Below, piece by piece: positions 47,336 through 58,510 of a DNA stretch of 64,000 bases. Position 1 is the first letter of the stretch. Each line of letters starts with the position of its first letter. The DNA lies in the NCBI RefSeq assembly GCF_963082655.1, contig NC_081553.1, forward strand, positions 61,990,311 to 62,054,310, given 5' to 3'. The position numbers were made by a program, and so were the translations under genes. Source of the DNA: Stomoxys calcitrans (taxonomy: Eukaryota; Arthropoda; Insecta; Diptera; Muscidae). Below the pieces are notes generated by a model. That model saw only the letters and a list, made by a program, of their open reading frames with translations. It made no database searches and had not been told where the DNA came from.

Positions 47336-48188
47336 AAGATCCTAACTCAACTCAATGTCCCAAATTTTGGCGAAATTGGACAATAAATGCGCCTTCTATC
47401 GCCTCAAAACCTTAAATCGAGAGATCGGCCTGTATGACAGCATTTCGAACCGAACACTGATTTTGGTAATAAAATTCAATGATTTGCAAGCGTTGCTCGT
47501 TAGTAAGTCTATTCATGATGAAATGTCAAAGCATACTGAGCATCTTTCTCTTTGACACCATGTCTGAAATCCCACGTGATCTGTCAAATACTAATGCATG
47601 AAAATCCTAACCTCAAAAAAATCACCCTATATATCGAATGACCTAACACAACTCACTATACCAAATTTTGGCAAAACCGGTTAATAAATGCGCCTTTTAT
47701 GGACCCTTAGTCAGCGGATCGGCCTATATGGCAGCTATATCCTAGTCTGGACCGCTCGGGGCCAAATTTAAGAAGGAGGTCGATCACATCTCACAGTCCC
47801 AAATTTCTGCAAAATCGGATAGTGAATATGGCTTTTATGGGCCTAATACCCTAAATCGGCGGATCGGTCTATATGGGGGCTATATCAAGATATAGTCCGA
47901 TATAGCCCATCTTCGAACTTAACCTGCCTTTGGACAAAGAAAGAAATTGTGCAAAGTTTCAGCTCAAGATCTCTATTTTTAAAGACTGTAGCGTGTTTTC
48001 AATAGACAGCCGGATAGACGATCAGACAGACAGACTGATGGACAGACGGACGGACATGGCTAGCGGTCTTAGATTTTTACGCCGTTCAAGAAAATATACA
48101 CTTTATAGGGTCGGAAGAGGATATTTCGATGTGCTGCAAATGGAATGACAAAATGTATATACCCCCATCCTTCGAAAGCGGGTATAAG
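47336..48188 (+). repeat. Family C array with tail, headless
   Basis: Three to four diverged units, then 'tatagtccgatatagcccat', a tract with GACAGACAGACTGATGGACA near 48025 and a tail ending GGGTATAAG at 48188. Confidence 0.8.
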
Positions 48189-48237
48189 CAAACCTAATCT
48201 CTGAATTTAATTTTTTACTGCAAATCGGACGAACATA

Positions 48238-48482
48238 TTTGGTTGCCCAAAAAGTAATTGTCGGTACTATAGTAGTAATATAGTCGGCGTTGACAAATTT
48301 TTTCAACGGCTTGTGACTCTGTAATTGCATTCTTTCTTCTGTCAGTTATCAGCTGTTACTTTTAGCTTGCTTTAGACAAAAAGTGTAAAAAAAGTATATT
48401 TGATTAAAGTTCATTCTAAGTTTTATTAAAAATGCATTTACTTTCTTTTAAAAAATCCGCAATTACTTTGTGAGCAACCCAA
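48238..48482 (-). mobile_element. MITE copy 4
   Basis: TA at 48236-48237 and 48483-48484. The left terminus is TTTGGTTGCCCAAAAAGTAA (one substitution). There is a small insertion near 48272-48285 ('actatagtagtaat') and the right end has TGTGAGCAACCC. The most diverged of the six copies. Confidence 0.88.
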
Positions 48483-50084
48483 TATAATTGAACAGATTTC
48501 AGCAATGAATTCTATGTAGGATCATTACATCTGAATATCAGCTTCATATTAAAGTTGTTTACATTTTTTTTTCACGGATTAGTGTCACTTAATTTAATTT
48601 TCATTTAATTGTAGACGTCTTATGTATCGTATTTTTGTAAATTTGACTTAAATTTTTTCTTTGGGTGTACTACTTTAATTTTGAAACCCTTTATTAAACT
48701 TAAACTTTCTCTTAATAAGCTTTGCACTATTTTTATTACATTTTAACTTATTTCAATGCTTTCACAAAATTGAGAATTTCCGTTTTATTTTTCCTCGACA
48801 ATTGCTGCGATGAAAAACACAAGGAAACTCGCGATTTTCTTTGCTTTCTGAGTTTTGTTTTTTTTTTTAAAAAAATTAGCTTTTTGCTCAGACACTCTGA
48901 ACTCCGTTGTATTCACTGCAATACTGTCGAATTGGCTGTAAACAAAAATTTGTTTGAGGAAAAAAACTTTTATATGAAAATTGTTTTTAAGTTGTTGTTG
49001 TTGTTGTTGATGATGCGATTGATAATGACGGTGCAGAAGATGCTAACGCAGCTGGTGCTAGTGCTGCTGCTCATGATAGTGATGAGCCATACCATCACAC
49101 ACACACTTCATTAGCTCTTATAAGTTGTGAATTGTTTGTATTGTTGTTGTGGTTACTACTGGTCATTGCATTTGCCACAATGTGAGTGCGTATGCTAGGC
49201 CATAACATGAGTGCTGCTGCTGTGTTGATTAAAATAAGTGAGAGAGCGTACTTTAGTTGCGCTATGTGTGCGTATGGAAATCCATTTCCATTCACTTGTA
49301 TTTTGTTTATTGTTTACGCAAATGCACTTCTTTCCTTACATCTTTATGCTCCATCATCTTTTTTGCTCCTTCTCAGTTGGATGACAACACTCCTTTTGTT
49401 ATGCTAAAATATCGTCATAAATTGCACAATGATGTATGCAAACACAAATACCTATACCAAGACTTTCTTAGTGGTGAGCTATACTCACGCTCTCCCTCTC
49501 TCTCTCTCTCTCTCTACTGGAATACATTGCTACACTCTACGATGAATAAACAACAGATGACATTTGATTTTTATGGCCTAGCACAAGTACACGCACACCA
49601 ACACACTTTCGCGCATTGTACACACAAAGTGTAATCACATTTACATGCATGCAATTTAATTCAGTTCCATTGGATTTGATTCGATTTCCTTTGTTCCCCC
49701 CACTGGATGATATGAAAACACTTTTGGTAGACTGTTGGCATGTAGAGATGGGTCTCTTCGGGTAAGTGATCATTGGCTGTGCCTATTAAAGTTCATTGTC
49801 TTTGTGTAATTTCGTGGCCTTTTTCATGAATTATTATCACTTTGATGGGGATAAGAGTTATGGTTATTCCGGGAATTATCATAATCATGGCATTGGAATT
49901 TTTAAAATTTATTTATTATGACATGCTCTTTTTCATTACTTGATTTAATGGCAAGTGGCAATAAATTTGTCGGAAAACATTCATACTTGAGTCAATGTAC
50001 TCTATTGGGTAATAAATTGAAATGATTTCTTTTTTGTCATTGTATTCAAAATGGAAACCTATGAACCCATTTTGTTAAACAATA
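48483..50084. other. Unassigned AT-rich tract
   Basis: Holds a GTTGTTGTTGTTGTTG run near 48992, CA repeats near 49096 and a CT run near 49495-49516. Open frames (for example 48722-49114) have no recognisable domain. Confidence 0.5.
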
Positions 50085-50290
50085 TATTGCGAACTGCGAA
50101 TTTCGCCCCTGAACATTCCACTAAGGAACAGGTTCAAGTTTAAGCTTAATAATAAGGGACCTTCTTTTTTTATAGCCGAGTCCGAACGGCGTGCCGTAGT
50201 GCGACACCGCTTTGGAGAGAAGTTTTAAATGGTCTCGCCAGGATTTTGTCATAGGCGGACACGCTAACCTCTGCGCTACGGTGGCCTGCA
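50085..50290 (-). mobile_element. SINE copy with internal deletion
   Basis: On the minus strand: GGCCACCGTAGCGCAGAGGT (clean A-box region) near 50286, a B-box damaged near 50235-50250, and then the body with CACTACGGCACGCCGTTCGG and a 3' part ending 'ccttagtggaatgttc'. About 60 bp of the body present in the 61957-62262 copy is missing. Confidence 0.8.
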
Positions 50291-50501
50291 AGCAATATAT
50301 TGCTTGGCATCAAATAAGGAACTACAATAATTAAGCACGTAGAATTGAAAGTTATGGTGATACATACCTAAATATATTGCAAACATTTATACATACATTG
50401 AAGATCAATGTATTTCGTCTTACCTGAAAGGAAAAATAATAAAAGTTAGAATATGTGAGTGCAATCGGCAAAATAATTGAAAGTTTCATAAGGATGTTCT
50501 A

Positions 50502-50736
50502 TGGGTTGCCCAAAAAGTAATTGCGGATTTTTCATATAGTCGGCGTTGAAAAATTTTTTCACAGCTTGTGACTCTGTAATTGCATTCTTTCTTCTGTCAG
50601 TTATCAGCTGTTTCTTTTAGCTTGCTTTAGAAAAAACGTGTAAAAAAGTATATTTGATTAAAGTTTATTCTAAGCTTTATTAAAAATGCATTTACCTTCT
50701 TTTAAAAAATCCGCAATTACTTTTTGGGCAACCCAA
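50502..50736 (-). mobile_element. MITE copy 5
   Basis: TA at 50500-50501 and 50737-50738. The left terminus lacks its first T (TGGGTTGCCCAAAAAGTAAT); the right terminus is intact (TTTTTGGGCAACCCAA). Confidence 0.9.
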
Positions 50737-50759
50737 TATAATATGCGATGATATTCAAG

Positions 50760-51244
50760 AATGAAAACCAAGGAAAAGCGTACTAAGTTCGGACCAGCCG
50801 AATCTTATCCACCATGGATCGCATTTGTCGAGTTATTTTCCCGATATCTTTATTTAGGCAAACAAAGGATAAAAGAAAGGAAATGCTGTGCTATTGGAGC
50901 TATATCAAGTTATGATCCAATTCAAACCATAATTGAGTTGAAGACCATAGTAGAAGTCATTCTGTAAAATTTCAGCCAATTTGGATAAGAATTGAAGCCT
51001 CAAGAAGCAAAATAGGGAGATCGGTTTAGGGGGGAGCTCTATCCGGCTAATGACCGATTCAGACCATAATTGACGTGCATGTTTAAAGCCATGGGGAAAG
51101 TAGTTATACAAAATTTAAGCCCAATCGGATACTAATTGCGCCCTCAAGAGGCTCAATACGTCAAGATCCCAAATTGGTTTATATGACCGCTACATTAAGT
51201 TATGGACCGATTTGAACAATATTTGGCACAGATATGTCATAACA
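50760..51244 (+). repeat. Family A head and units, tail lost
   Basis: AAAAGCGTACTAAGTTCGGA near 50774 is a degraded head, followed by about three units. It is cut at 51244 where a complete C element starts ('aacaaaacaagtaaaaaggc'). Confidence 0.78.
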
Positions 51245-52511
51245 AAACAAGTAAAAAGGCGTTAAGTTCGGCCGGGTCGCACTTTGTATACCCATCACCT
51301 CGGGTATATATGTAAACCACCTTTCGTCAAAATCCGGTGAAAAATGCAACCGATCTACACCATATACGACAAGGATGTAAAAAGGGCTAACATAAGTCAC
51401 TGTGTCAAATTTCAGCGGAATCGGATTATAAATACGCCTTTTATAGCGCCAAGACTTTAAATCGAGAGATCGGTGTATATGGCACCTATATCCAAATCTG
51501 TACCGATCTGGACCACATTGAAGAAGAATATCGAAGGGCCCAACACAACTCACTGTCCCAAATTTCGGCGAAATCGTAGAATAAATGCCCCTTTTATGGC
51601 CCCAAAACCATAAATCGAGAGATCGGTCTATATGGCAGCTATATCCAAATCTGGACCACTCTGAGCCAAATTGAAGAAGGATATCGAAGAGCCTAACCCA
51701 ACTCACTGTCCCAAATTTCGGCGAAATTGGACAATAGATGCACTTTTTATGGGCCCAAAACCTTAAATCGAGAGATCGGTCTATATGGCAGCTATATCCA
51801 AATCTGGACCGATCTGAGCCAAATTGAAGAAGGCTGTCGAAGAGTCACTGTCCCAAATTTCGTCGAAATCGGATTATAGATGCGCCTTTTATGGCCCAAA
51901 CCTTAAATCGAGAGATCGGTCTATATGGCAGTTATATCCAAATCTGAACCGATCTAAGCCAAATTGAAGAAGGATATCGATGGGCCTAACGCTACTCACT
52001 GTCCCAAATTTTGGCACAATCGGTCAATAAATGCGCCTTTTATGGGCGCAAGACCTTTAATCGAGAGATAGGTCTATATGGCAGCTGTATCCAAATCTGG
52101 ATCGATCTGAGCCTAATTGAAGAAGGATGTCGAAGGGCCTAACACAACTCACTGTCCCAAATTTCAGCAAAATCGGATAATAAATGTGGCTTTTAGGGGC
52201 CTAAGACCCTAAATTGGCGGATCGGTCTATATGGGGGCAAATCAAGATTTCGTCCGATAAAGTCCATCTTCGAACTTAACCTGCTTTTGGACAAAAAAAG
52301 AATCTCTGCAAAGTTTCAGCTCAATATCTCTATTTTTAAAGACTGTAGCGTGATATCAGCAGACAGACGGACGGACATGGCTAGATCGTCTTAGATTTTT
52401 ACGCTGATCAAGAATATTTATTCTTTATAGGGTCGGAAATGGATATTTCGATGTGTTGCAAACGGAATGACAAAAGGAATATACCCCAACCTTCGGTGGT
52501 GGGTATAAAAA
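51245..52511 (+). mobile_element. Family C element, complete
   Basis: Head at about 51247 (ACAAGTAAAAAGGCGTTAAG, TTCGGCCGGGTCGCAC, TATACCCATCACCTCGGGTA). The unit anchors 'gatcggt' lie at 51468, 51621 and 51774, an exact 153-bp period. The tail has a CAGACAGACGGACGGACATG tract near 52361 and ends GGTGGTGGGTATAAAAA at 52511. It sits inside A sequence: A units on both sides suggest insertion into a family A copy. Confidence 0.92.
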
Positions 52512-52866
52512 GTCATGCAAAATTTCAGCCAAATCGGATAAGAATTGCGCCCTCTAGTGGCTCACCAAGTCAAGATCCAAGATCGGTTCATATGGCAGCT
52601 ATATCAAAACATGGACCGATATGACCCATTTATAATCCCAACCGATCTACACTAATAAGAAGTATTTGTGCAAACGGCTAGTTTTACTTTTTCGAAAGTT
52701 AGCGTGCTTTTGACAGACAGACGGACGTACATGGCTAGATCAACATAAAATGTCATGACGATCAAGAATGCATATGCGTTATGGGTTCTTAGACGAATAT
52801 TTTGAGTTGTTACAAACAGAATGGCGATTAGTATACCCGCATCCTACGGTGGAGGGTATAAAAAAA
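52512..52866 (+). repeat. Family A fragment with tail, right of the C insertion
   Basis: Begins 'agtcatgcaaaatttcagcc', which continues the A-unit phrase interrupted at 51244 ('cataacaaaacaagt'). The tail hairpin ends GGAGGGTATAAAAA at 52866. Probably the right half of the A element starting at 50760. Confidence 0.78.
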
Positions 52867-52999
52867 ATCCAAATCAAATATGCGGGGATCATGGATTCGA
52901 TTTCCACTATTGGCCTGCTCTGTCGCTGCTGTGATATCACAATGATCTGTAGTATCTAAGAGAGTATGGAATTTTTTTTAACTAACCTAATGTACGTAG

Positions 53000-53925
53000 A
53001 AAAGCTTAATAAAATTATATAATATCTTATCAGAAGTTCTTATGCCAAATTTCAGCCAAATCAGATAAAAATTGAAGCCTCTAGAGACTCAAAAACCAAA
53101 TCCAGGAGTTGGTTTGTAAGGGGGCAATATCTATTTTTAGACCTTTTAGATACTTGGCACGGATCACAAATTGCGCGGATGTTGGAAGTCAGAACAGAAG
53201 TCTTTGTGCCAAATCGCATGAAAATTGAGGGCTCCAGGGGTTCAAAGTCAAATCCGGGAATCGGTTTATAAAGGGGCTACATACATTTTTAGACCGATTC
53301 GGATCATACTTAGCACCGATGTTGGAAGGCAGAACAGAAGTCTTTGTGTCAGCTTTCTGTAAAAGCGCATCGAAGTGAGGGCTGTAGGGGCTAAAGAAGT
53401 CAAATTTTGGGATCGATTTATATGGGGGCTATATCAGTTTATAGACCGTTCGGATCATACTTGGCACGCACGTTGAAAGTCTGAATAGAAGCCCTTGTGC
53501 CAAATTTCAGTCAAATCGGGTGAAAATTGAGGCCTCTAGGGGCTCAACAACATTGGGGATTGGTTTATATGGGGGCTGTATCAGCTTAAAGTCGAAGTTA
53601 AGTTAATCGTCAACGATATTTATAGTCAAAACGGAATATTTATAGACCTTGTGACAAATTTCATACAAATCGGAGGAAAATTGAGGACTTCAGGGACTCA
53701 AGAAACCAAAACTGAGGTCCCGTATATATGGGGTATCGCTGCAAAATATTAAGCACATAGCTTTATTGGTTCGAACGATATCGTGATTTCGGGTGACCGA
53801 CAGATATGGCTAGATCGACTCAGAATATCAAGACGATCAAGTTCTCATATCAATATTTCGAGCTTTTGCAAACGGAATGACTAGATTAGTATACCCCTCA
53901 TCCTATGGTGGTGGGTATTAAAATC
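53000..53925 (+). repeat. Diverged family A variant array with tail
   Basis: Units read 'aaaattgaggcctctagggg' and 'ggtttatatgggggctatat' where standard A has 'gcgccctctagaggctc' and 'tatatggcagct'. The tail ends GGTGGTGGGTATTAAAA at about 53925; the GACAGACGG tract is reduced to 'gaccgacag'. Confidence 0.75.
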
Positions 53926-53939
53926 TGGTGAAATAAAGT

Positions 53940-54640
53940 ACAATTGGACACATTGGTCCAATCCTTAGACTTCTACCGGGTGGACTGGGTCCTTAGAGAC
54001 TGGTTAAACCATATGCTAAGGAACAGGTGGATAAATTGCGAGTCTCATGACATAAATACAATATAAGGGAGAAAGTTGGAAAGGGCACGCCACAGGGGGG
54101 CATTTTATCGCCACTCCTTTAGATGGCCACCATAAATGGCATACGTAAGCTTACTGAGGAGAAATTTGTGTCCGCCTGCTACGCAGATGATGTTATAATA
54201 CTTCTTAGGGGTAAGGATCCGAACCAGCTATGCAGAAGGGGCGAAAGGGTCTTGCATTTGGCATATGACTGGACTAGACCCAGGGGTATCAATGTCAACC
54301 CAGAGAAGACTGAAAACTGCCTGTTCACGAGAAAGACGAAAGTGGGCCAATTTGACGCATTACATTTCCTCAATAAAACGATTTCGATATCAGACAAGGC
54401 CTAAAACTTAGGAGTGGTCTTGGATAGGAAACTTAATTGGAAGTGTCACATTCAGGAGCGTACTGAGAAGGCTTACATTTTTCGGACACTATATTGACGG
54501 GTCGAAGGCTCGAAATGGGGCCTGAATCTGAGGATAGTCCACTGGCTCTACAGTAGTCTGATTAGACCAACACTTACTTACGCCTCAGTAGTTTGGTGAA
54601 CTTCTATGGAGAAAAAGTGCAAAAAAGTGAACATGTAGTC
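53940..54640 (+). pseudogene. LOA-like LINE: reverse transcriptase C-terminal half
   Basis: Begins 5' truncated in the region after RT motif A. Frames carry GKGTPQGG-equivalent sequence (frame-shifted near 54085), then KLTEEKFVSACYADDVIILL with the catalytic YADD intact, INVNPEKTENCLFTRKTKVG, and, after a stop at 54402, LDRKLNWKCHIQERTEKA and LRIVHWLYSSLIRPTLTYAS. The same protein region is at 63430-63900. Several stops and frameshifts show it is inactive. Confidence 0.88.
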
Positions 54641-54799
54641 TTGGCATAGGGAGAGCGATGAAGACTAGGCCCACTACGGCACTGGAGACTATTCCAGATA
54701 TACGACCCATTGACATACAGATTAAATGTGAGGCAGCCACTTTGGCTATGAGACTCAAGGCGATGGAGGAATAGATTGAGGATGGGATCAGCTCATGCC

Positions 54800-55520
54800 A
54801 TCACGGTATAATCGAGGCGACGATAGGAAACCTGGAAGGAAGGAAAGAGGTTGCCGATCAGATGCCTCAGATGAACCTTGAATTCGAGTGCGAGGCACTG
54901 CTGCCATCGGCACTGTCTTGGATTGACGGAAACCTAGTATTGACAGCTGGAAGATCATGTTACACGGGTAGATCAAAGCTAGAAGACAGAGTAGGCCTGG
55001 GGGTCTACATTAAGATCCCAGGGATTGAGATCTGTTTTAGACTGCCTGACCATAATACGGTTCTGCAGGCGGAGATCCAGGCGATCACGAAATGCGTGAG
55101 GTGGTGTGGTGTTAACTCGGGGACGTCGAATGTGAACATCTTTACCGACAGTAAATAGTGCCATAAGGGCAATAACAACCAGGACGGTAAGGTCACGAAC
55201 AGTCTTACAGTGTAAGAAGGAGATTAACGCCTTCTCTGAGGATGGTAAAATCTGCATCGTTTGGGTGCCGGGCCATAACGGAGAAAGGGGAAATGAAAGG
55301 GCTGACGATTTGGCGGTGAAGGCCAGAGGACTGACGTCAATAAACTTGGTTATCCCGAAGCCTTTCGGGTCGACGCAGTCTGAGTAAAGAGAGCGGGCGA
55401 CGAATGCGCATGCAACATTGTGGAACAGCGAAACGGTCGGTAGAACGGCGAAAATCCTATGGGGGATCCAGATCGTGAGAAGACGAGCCTATTACTGAAA
55501 GGAAGTAGGATGGTGATCAG
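54800..55520 (+). pseudogene. LOA-like LINE: RNase H domain, first catalytic residue lost
   Basis: Open from 54862 to 55158, giving CYTGRSKLEDRVGLGVYIKI, LQAEIQAITKCV and NIFTDSK, followed by a stop. A second frame continues IVWVPGHNGERGNERADDLA at about 55257-55320. The RNase H signature should be YTDGSK; here two codons have changed to give YTGRSK, so the first aspartate is missing. Glutamate in LQAE, aspartate in FTDS and aspartate in GNERAD remain. It continues the RT at 53940-54640. Confidence 0.85.
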
Positions 55521-55574
55521 TGAAATTGTATAGCTTAAGTCATATTTTCACCATGACATTTTTGGTATGACACC

Positions 55575-56215
55575 ACCACTTCTCTGAGGATGGCAAAATC
55601 CTCATCGTTTGGGTGCCGAGACATAACGGAGTAAGGGGGAATAAAAGGGCAGATTATTTGGCAGAGTAGGCCAGAGAACTGCCTTCGATAAACTTGATTA
55701 ACTAGAAGCCTTTCGGGTCGATGCAGTAAGATTTTAGGGCGGGCGACAAATGCGAAACAGTCGGTAGGACGGCGAAAATCCTCTGGGGTGATCCATATTG
55801 TGAGGAGACGAGGCTATTACTGAAAGGAAGCAAGAAGGAGGTCAGTATAGCTATTGGTATCATAACGGGGCTTATAGGACTATGAGCTCACTTATGCGAA
55901 ATTGGGGCGGCAAGTGATAGCATGTATAGAACATGTGGGGAAGATGAAGAGAGGTTGGAGCATTTCCTATGTCATTGCCTGGCTTTCGCGGCTAACAAAC
56001 ACCGGTATTTAGATGGGGACACAATGCCAGACATGAACCAACTTAGAGGAGGGATCTGGAAAACAATGATTTTATAAGTAACAAGGAATTCCCAACTTAA
56101 AATTTTTTTTCGAGGTTATTTTATAAGGCACAACAAGCCGATTACTGGCTTAGGTGTATGTCCGTAGTGGCATGGGGCGGATTAATATCTGCAAGCTCTT
56201 TTCAACCAAACCTAA
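55575..56215 (+). pseudogene. LOA-like LINE: second RNase H end, zinc knuckle and 3' end
   Basis: From 55579 the sequence repeats the region starting at 55231 ('cttctctgaggatgg'), so a second copy of the RNase H end follows the first after about 60 bp. It reads IVWVPRHNGVRGNKRADYLA, then a stretch with GSKKEVSIAIGIITGLIGL, then CRTCGEDEERLEHFLCHCLA-like knuckle sequence (CX2C...H...C) at about 55927-55985. A non-coding 3' region to about 56215 follows. Stops occur in most frames. Confidence 0.82.
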
Positions 56216-56269
56216 CTTAAAGTACAATTGTCCCATTTCAATTTGACTCATTTTTTCGTTGATTACCCA

Positions 56270-56800
56270 GATAAATAAAAAGGTATTTCTGATCGCATAC
56301 CTGAGGTCACACTTGAAGTCGAATGCAAGCAACTATTGCCAGTGGCATAGTCTTGGATTGAGAGAACTCTGGTATTGCCATCTGCTACAAGGATGGATCA
56401 AAGCTCGAGACGGAACAGGTCTGGGCGTCATCGTTGAGGATCCAGAGACTGAGATTTGTTTCCGCCTGCCCGTTCAAATTGTTGGCGAAAAGCCGGGCGA
56501 TCACAAAATATGTTAAAGGAAGTAAGGTCGAGTTTGAATATCATTACGGATAGTATGTTGCTCATAAAGGCTATATCGTTTGTGTTTCAGGACATGATGG
56601 TTTAAGGCAGGTCAGAAGGACGACGATATTGGACACTTATGAAAAATAGGTGCGACAAGTGACAACGTGCTTAAGGCATGTGGGGGGAAGCTGATGAGAT
56701 GTTGTAAAATCTCTTATGTCAATGCCTGGCTTTCGCGGTTAATATACTCCATGACTTGGGTTCGCATACGAAACCATACTAAAAAAAACCATACTTAGAC
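56270..56800 (+). pseudogene. LOA-like LINE: degraded RNase H and C-terminal fragment
   Basis: Starts with 'gaggtcacacttgaagtcga', equal to the sequence just before the RNase H domain at 54870. Parts of RNase H follow (GTGLGVIVEDPETEICFRLP near 56415) with many frameshifts, then a remnant of the C-terminal knuckle near 56690-56740. A third, more decayed copy in tandem. Confidence 0.72.
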
Positions 56801-57181
56801 TATTTAAGACCATTGGGATACGGCAGCAGCGGCGGACCAGGCGTCTAGAGGAAATCGAACCCATAGCATGCTACCAAATTACCGCCTAACCTAAGATTCA
56901 AAGAATCTAACCTAACCCAAGCCCATCGGGTGTTAATTCTGTTTAATGTATTGATTACAGCAAATAAATAGCTAAGCAGACACTCAAGCGGATCGGTCGC
57001 AGACAAATCAGCATTGGAAAACGTTTCTGGCTTGGTTAGATCCTTCATCAATAGTAACGGCCTCACGACTGCCAGTCCTTGGTTCATAGCTTGTTCATTT
57101 GTGTTATATGTACCTACAATTTAAAGGAAGCTTGACACTGATAGTTATTAGCTGCAGTCACTGCACAGTGGGATTGAATGG
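56801..57181. other. Unassigned tract
   Basis: Contains ACCTAA-type motifs near 56880-56920 but no regular array. No gene is recognised. Confidence 0.45.
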
Positions 57182-58090
57182 AAAAAAAAGTGAAAAGGCA
57201 TTAAGTTTGTTCGGGTCGAACCACCACCTCGGATATATATTAACCACCTTTCGTCAAAATACGGTGAATAATGCAGCACTTATGAACCTTTAGCAGCTAA
57301 ATATATCTAAAAATAGTCCGATCTCCACCATATTCAGGATGGATATGTTAGGGTCTAACACAACAAAATGCACCTTTTATGGGCCAAAAAAATTATACCA
57401 GGAGGATTAATAAATATGCTATTATTGTTCGAAGAACTTATATTGAGAGACCGATATATGGGTTGCCCAAAAAGTAATTGCGGATTTTTCATATAGTCGG
57501 CGTTGACAAAGTTTTTCACAGCTTGTGACTCTGTAATTGCATTCTTTCTTCTGTCAATTATCAGCTGTAACTTTTAGCTTGCTTTAGAAAAAAAGTGTAA
57601 AAAAAGTATATTTGATTAAAGTTCATTCTAAGTTTTATTAAAAATGCATTTACTTTCTTTTAAAAAATCCGCAATTACTTTTTGGGCAACCCAATATATG
57701 GCAGCTATATCCAAATTGAGCCCAATCTTATCCATTTTCTGTACGAATGGCGAGGGACCTAACAGTACTCATTGTGCATAATTTCAGAGAAATCTGTTGA
57801 TAAATTCACCGTTTATGGACCTTAATCCTCAAATCGGGAAATCGGTCTATATGGCAGCTTTATCCAAATATGGTCCGATCTTGGGCATTTTTGACAGGAA
57901 TGGGTAGGGGTGTACCAGAACTCACTGTGTCAAATTTCATCGAAATCGGGTAATAAATGGATCTTAATGCTCTCAAACCCTATATCGGGAAACCGGGCGG
58001 TCGGTCTATGTGGCAGCTATTTCTAAATATGGTATGATCTAGACCACATCTCGCTCCTGTGAGAGAAAAAGATTAACTTGGTGAAGAATT
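57182..58090 (+). mobile_element. Family C-related array with degraded head and nested MITE
   Basis: Head at about 57190 (AAGTGAAAAGGCATTAAGTT, TTCGGGTCGAAC, 'cacctcggatatatatta'). Diverged units follow. The MITE at 57459-57694 interrupts 'gagaccgata|tatggcagctatatcc'. The tail is absent. Confidence 0.78.
57459..57694 (-). mobile_element. MITE copy 6, nested in a repeat unit
   Basis: TA at 57457-57458 and 57695-57696. The left terminus lacks one T; the right terminus is intact. The insertion site is the TATATGG of a C-type unit, so the pre-insertion sequence can be read on both sides. Confidence 0.93.
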
Positions 58091-58194
58091 ATGATGATGA
58101 AATTCACTGCCACTGATATGAAATTCACTGCCACTGATATGAAAAATAAAAGATATGTAGGAATAGAATAGTCTTGTTCCCCATTCATCGCACC

Positions 58195-58510
58195 ACCACT
58201 GCCGTAAGCCCATACTCACTCAAGTATCCATTCGCCCAGCGACAAGCATTGGTGCTCGCGTCCGCGCATGCTCGACAGCGTGTTGAAGATTTTATAGCAT
58301 CCTTCGTCGAATCAAATCCGTGTTATCCACATATCGGAGGAGACTCCCCATAGACACATCTGCAAGTTTAACGAGATCGGGAAAGAGCCGCCAACCTAGG
58401 GTGGAACGTCTATGCCCCTGAAGACCCGGGTAAGCGCAGAGCAGGTGTACAGTCGTCTCATAACCTGTAAGAAATACCCACTCATTGCAAAATTTATCCG
58501 TTAGAATCCC
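58195..58510 (-). pseudogene. LINE C-terminal fragment
   Basis: The minus frame has TGYETTVHLLCAYPGLQGHR, RSTLGWRLFPDLVKLADVSM and LLRYVDNTDLIRR. This fits the C-terminal tail of LINE ORF2, where the knuckle ends H(V)LC..CPGL (here the final cysteine is Y in LLCAYPG). It is joined to a different part of a LINE at about 58510, so an internal deletion is likely. Confidence 0.65.

Noticed and set aside
48722..49114. 130-codon open frame as a host gene
   Set aside because: AT-rich low-complexity composition, leucine-rich end from a GTTGTT run, no motif.
56870..56920. Telomere-like CCTAA repeats
   Set aside because: Only a few irregular CCTAA motifs occur near the decayed LINE; Diptera lack the TTAGG telomere repeat.
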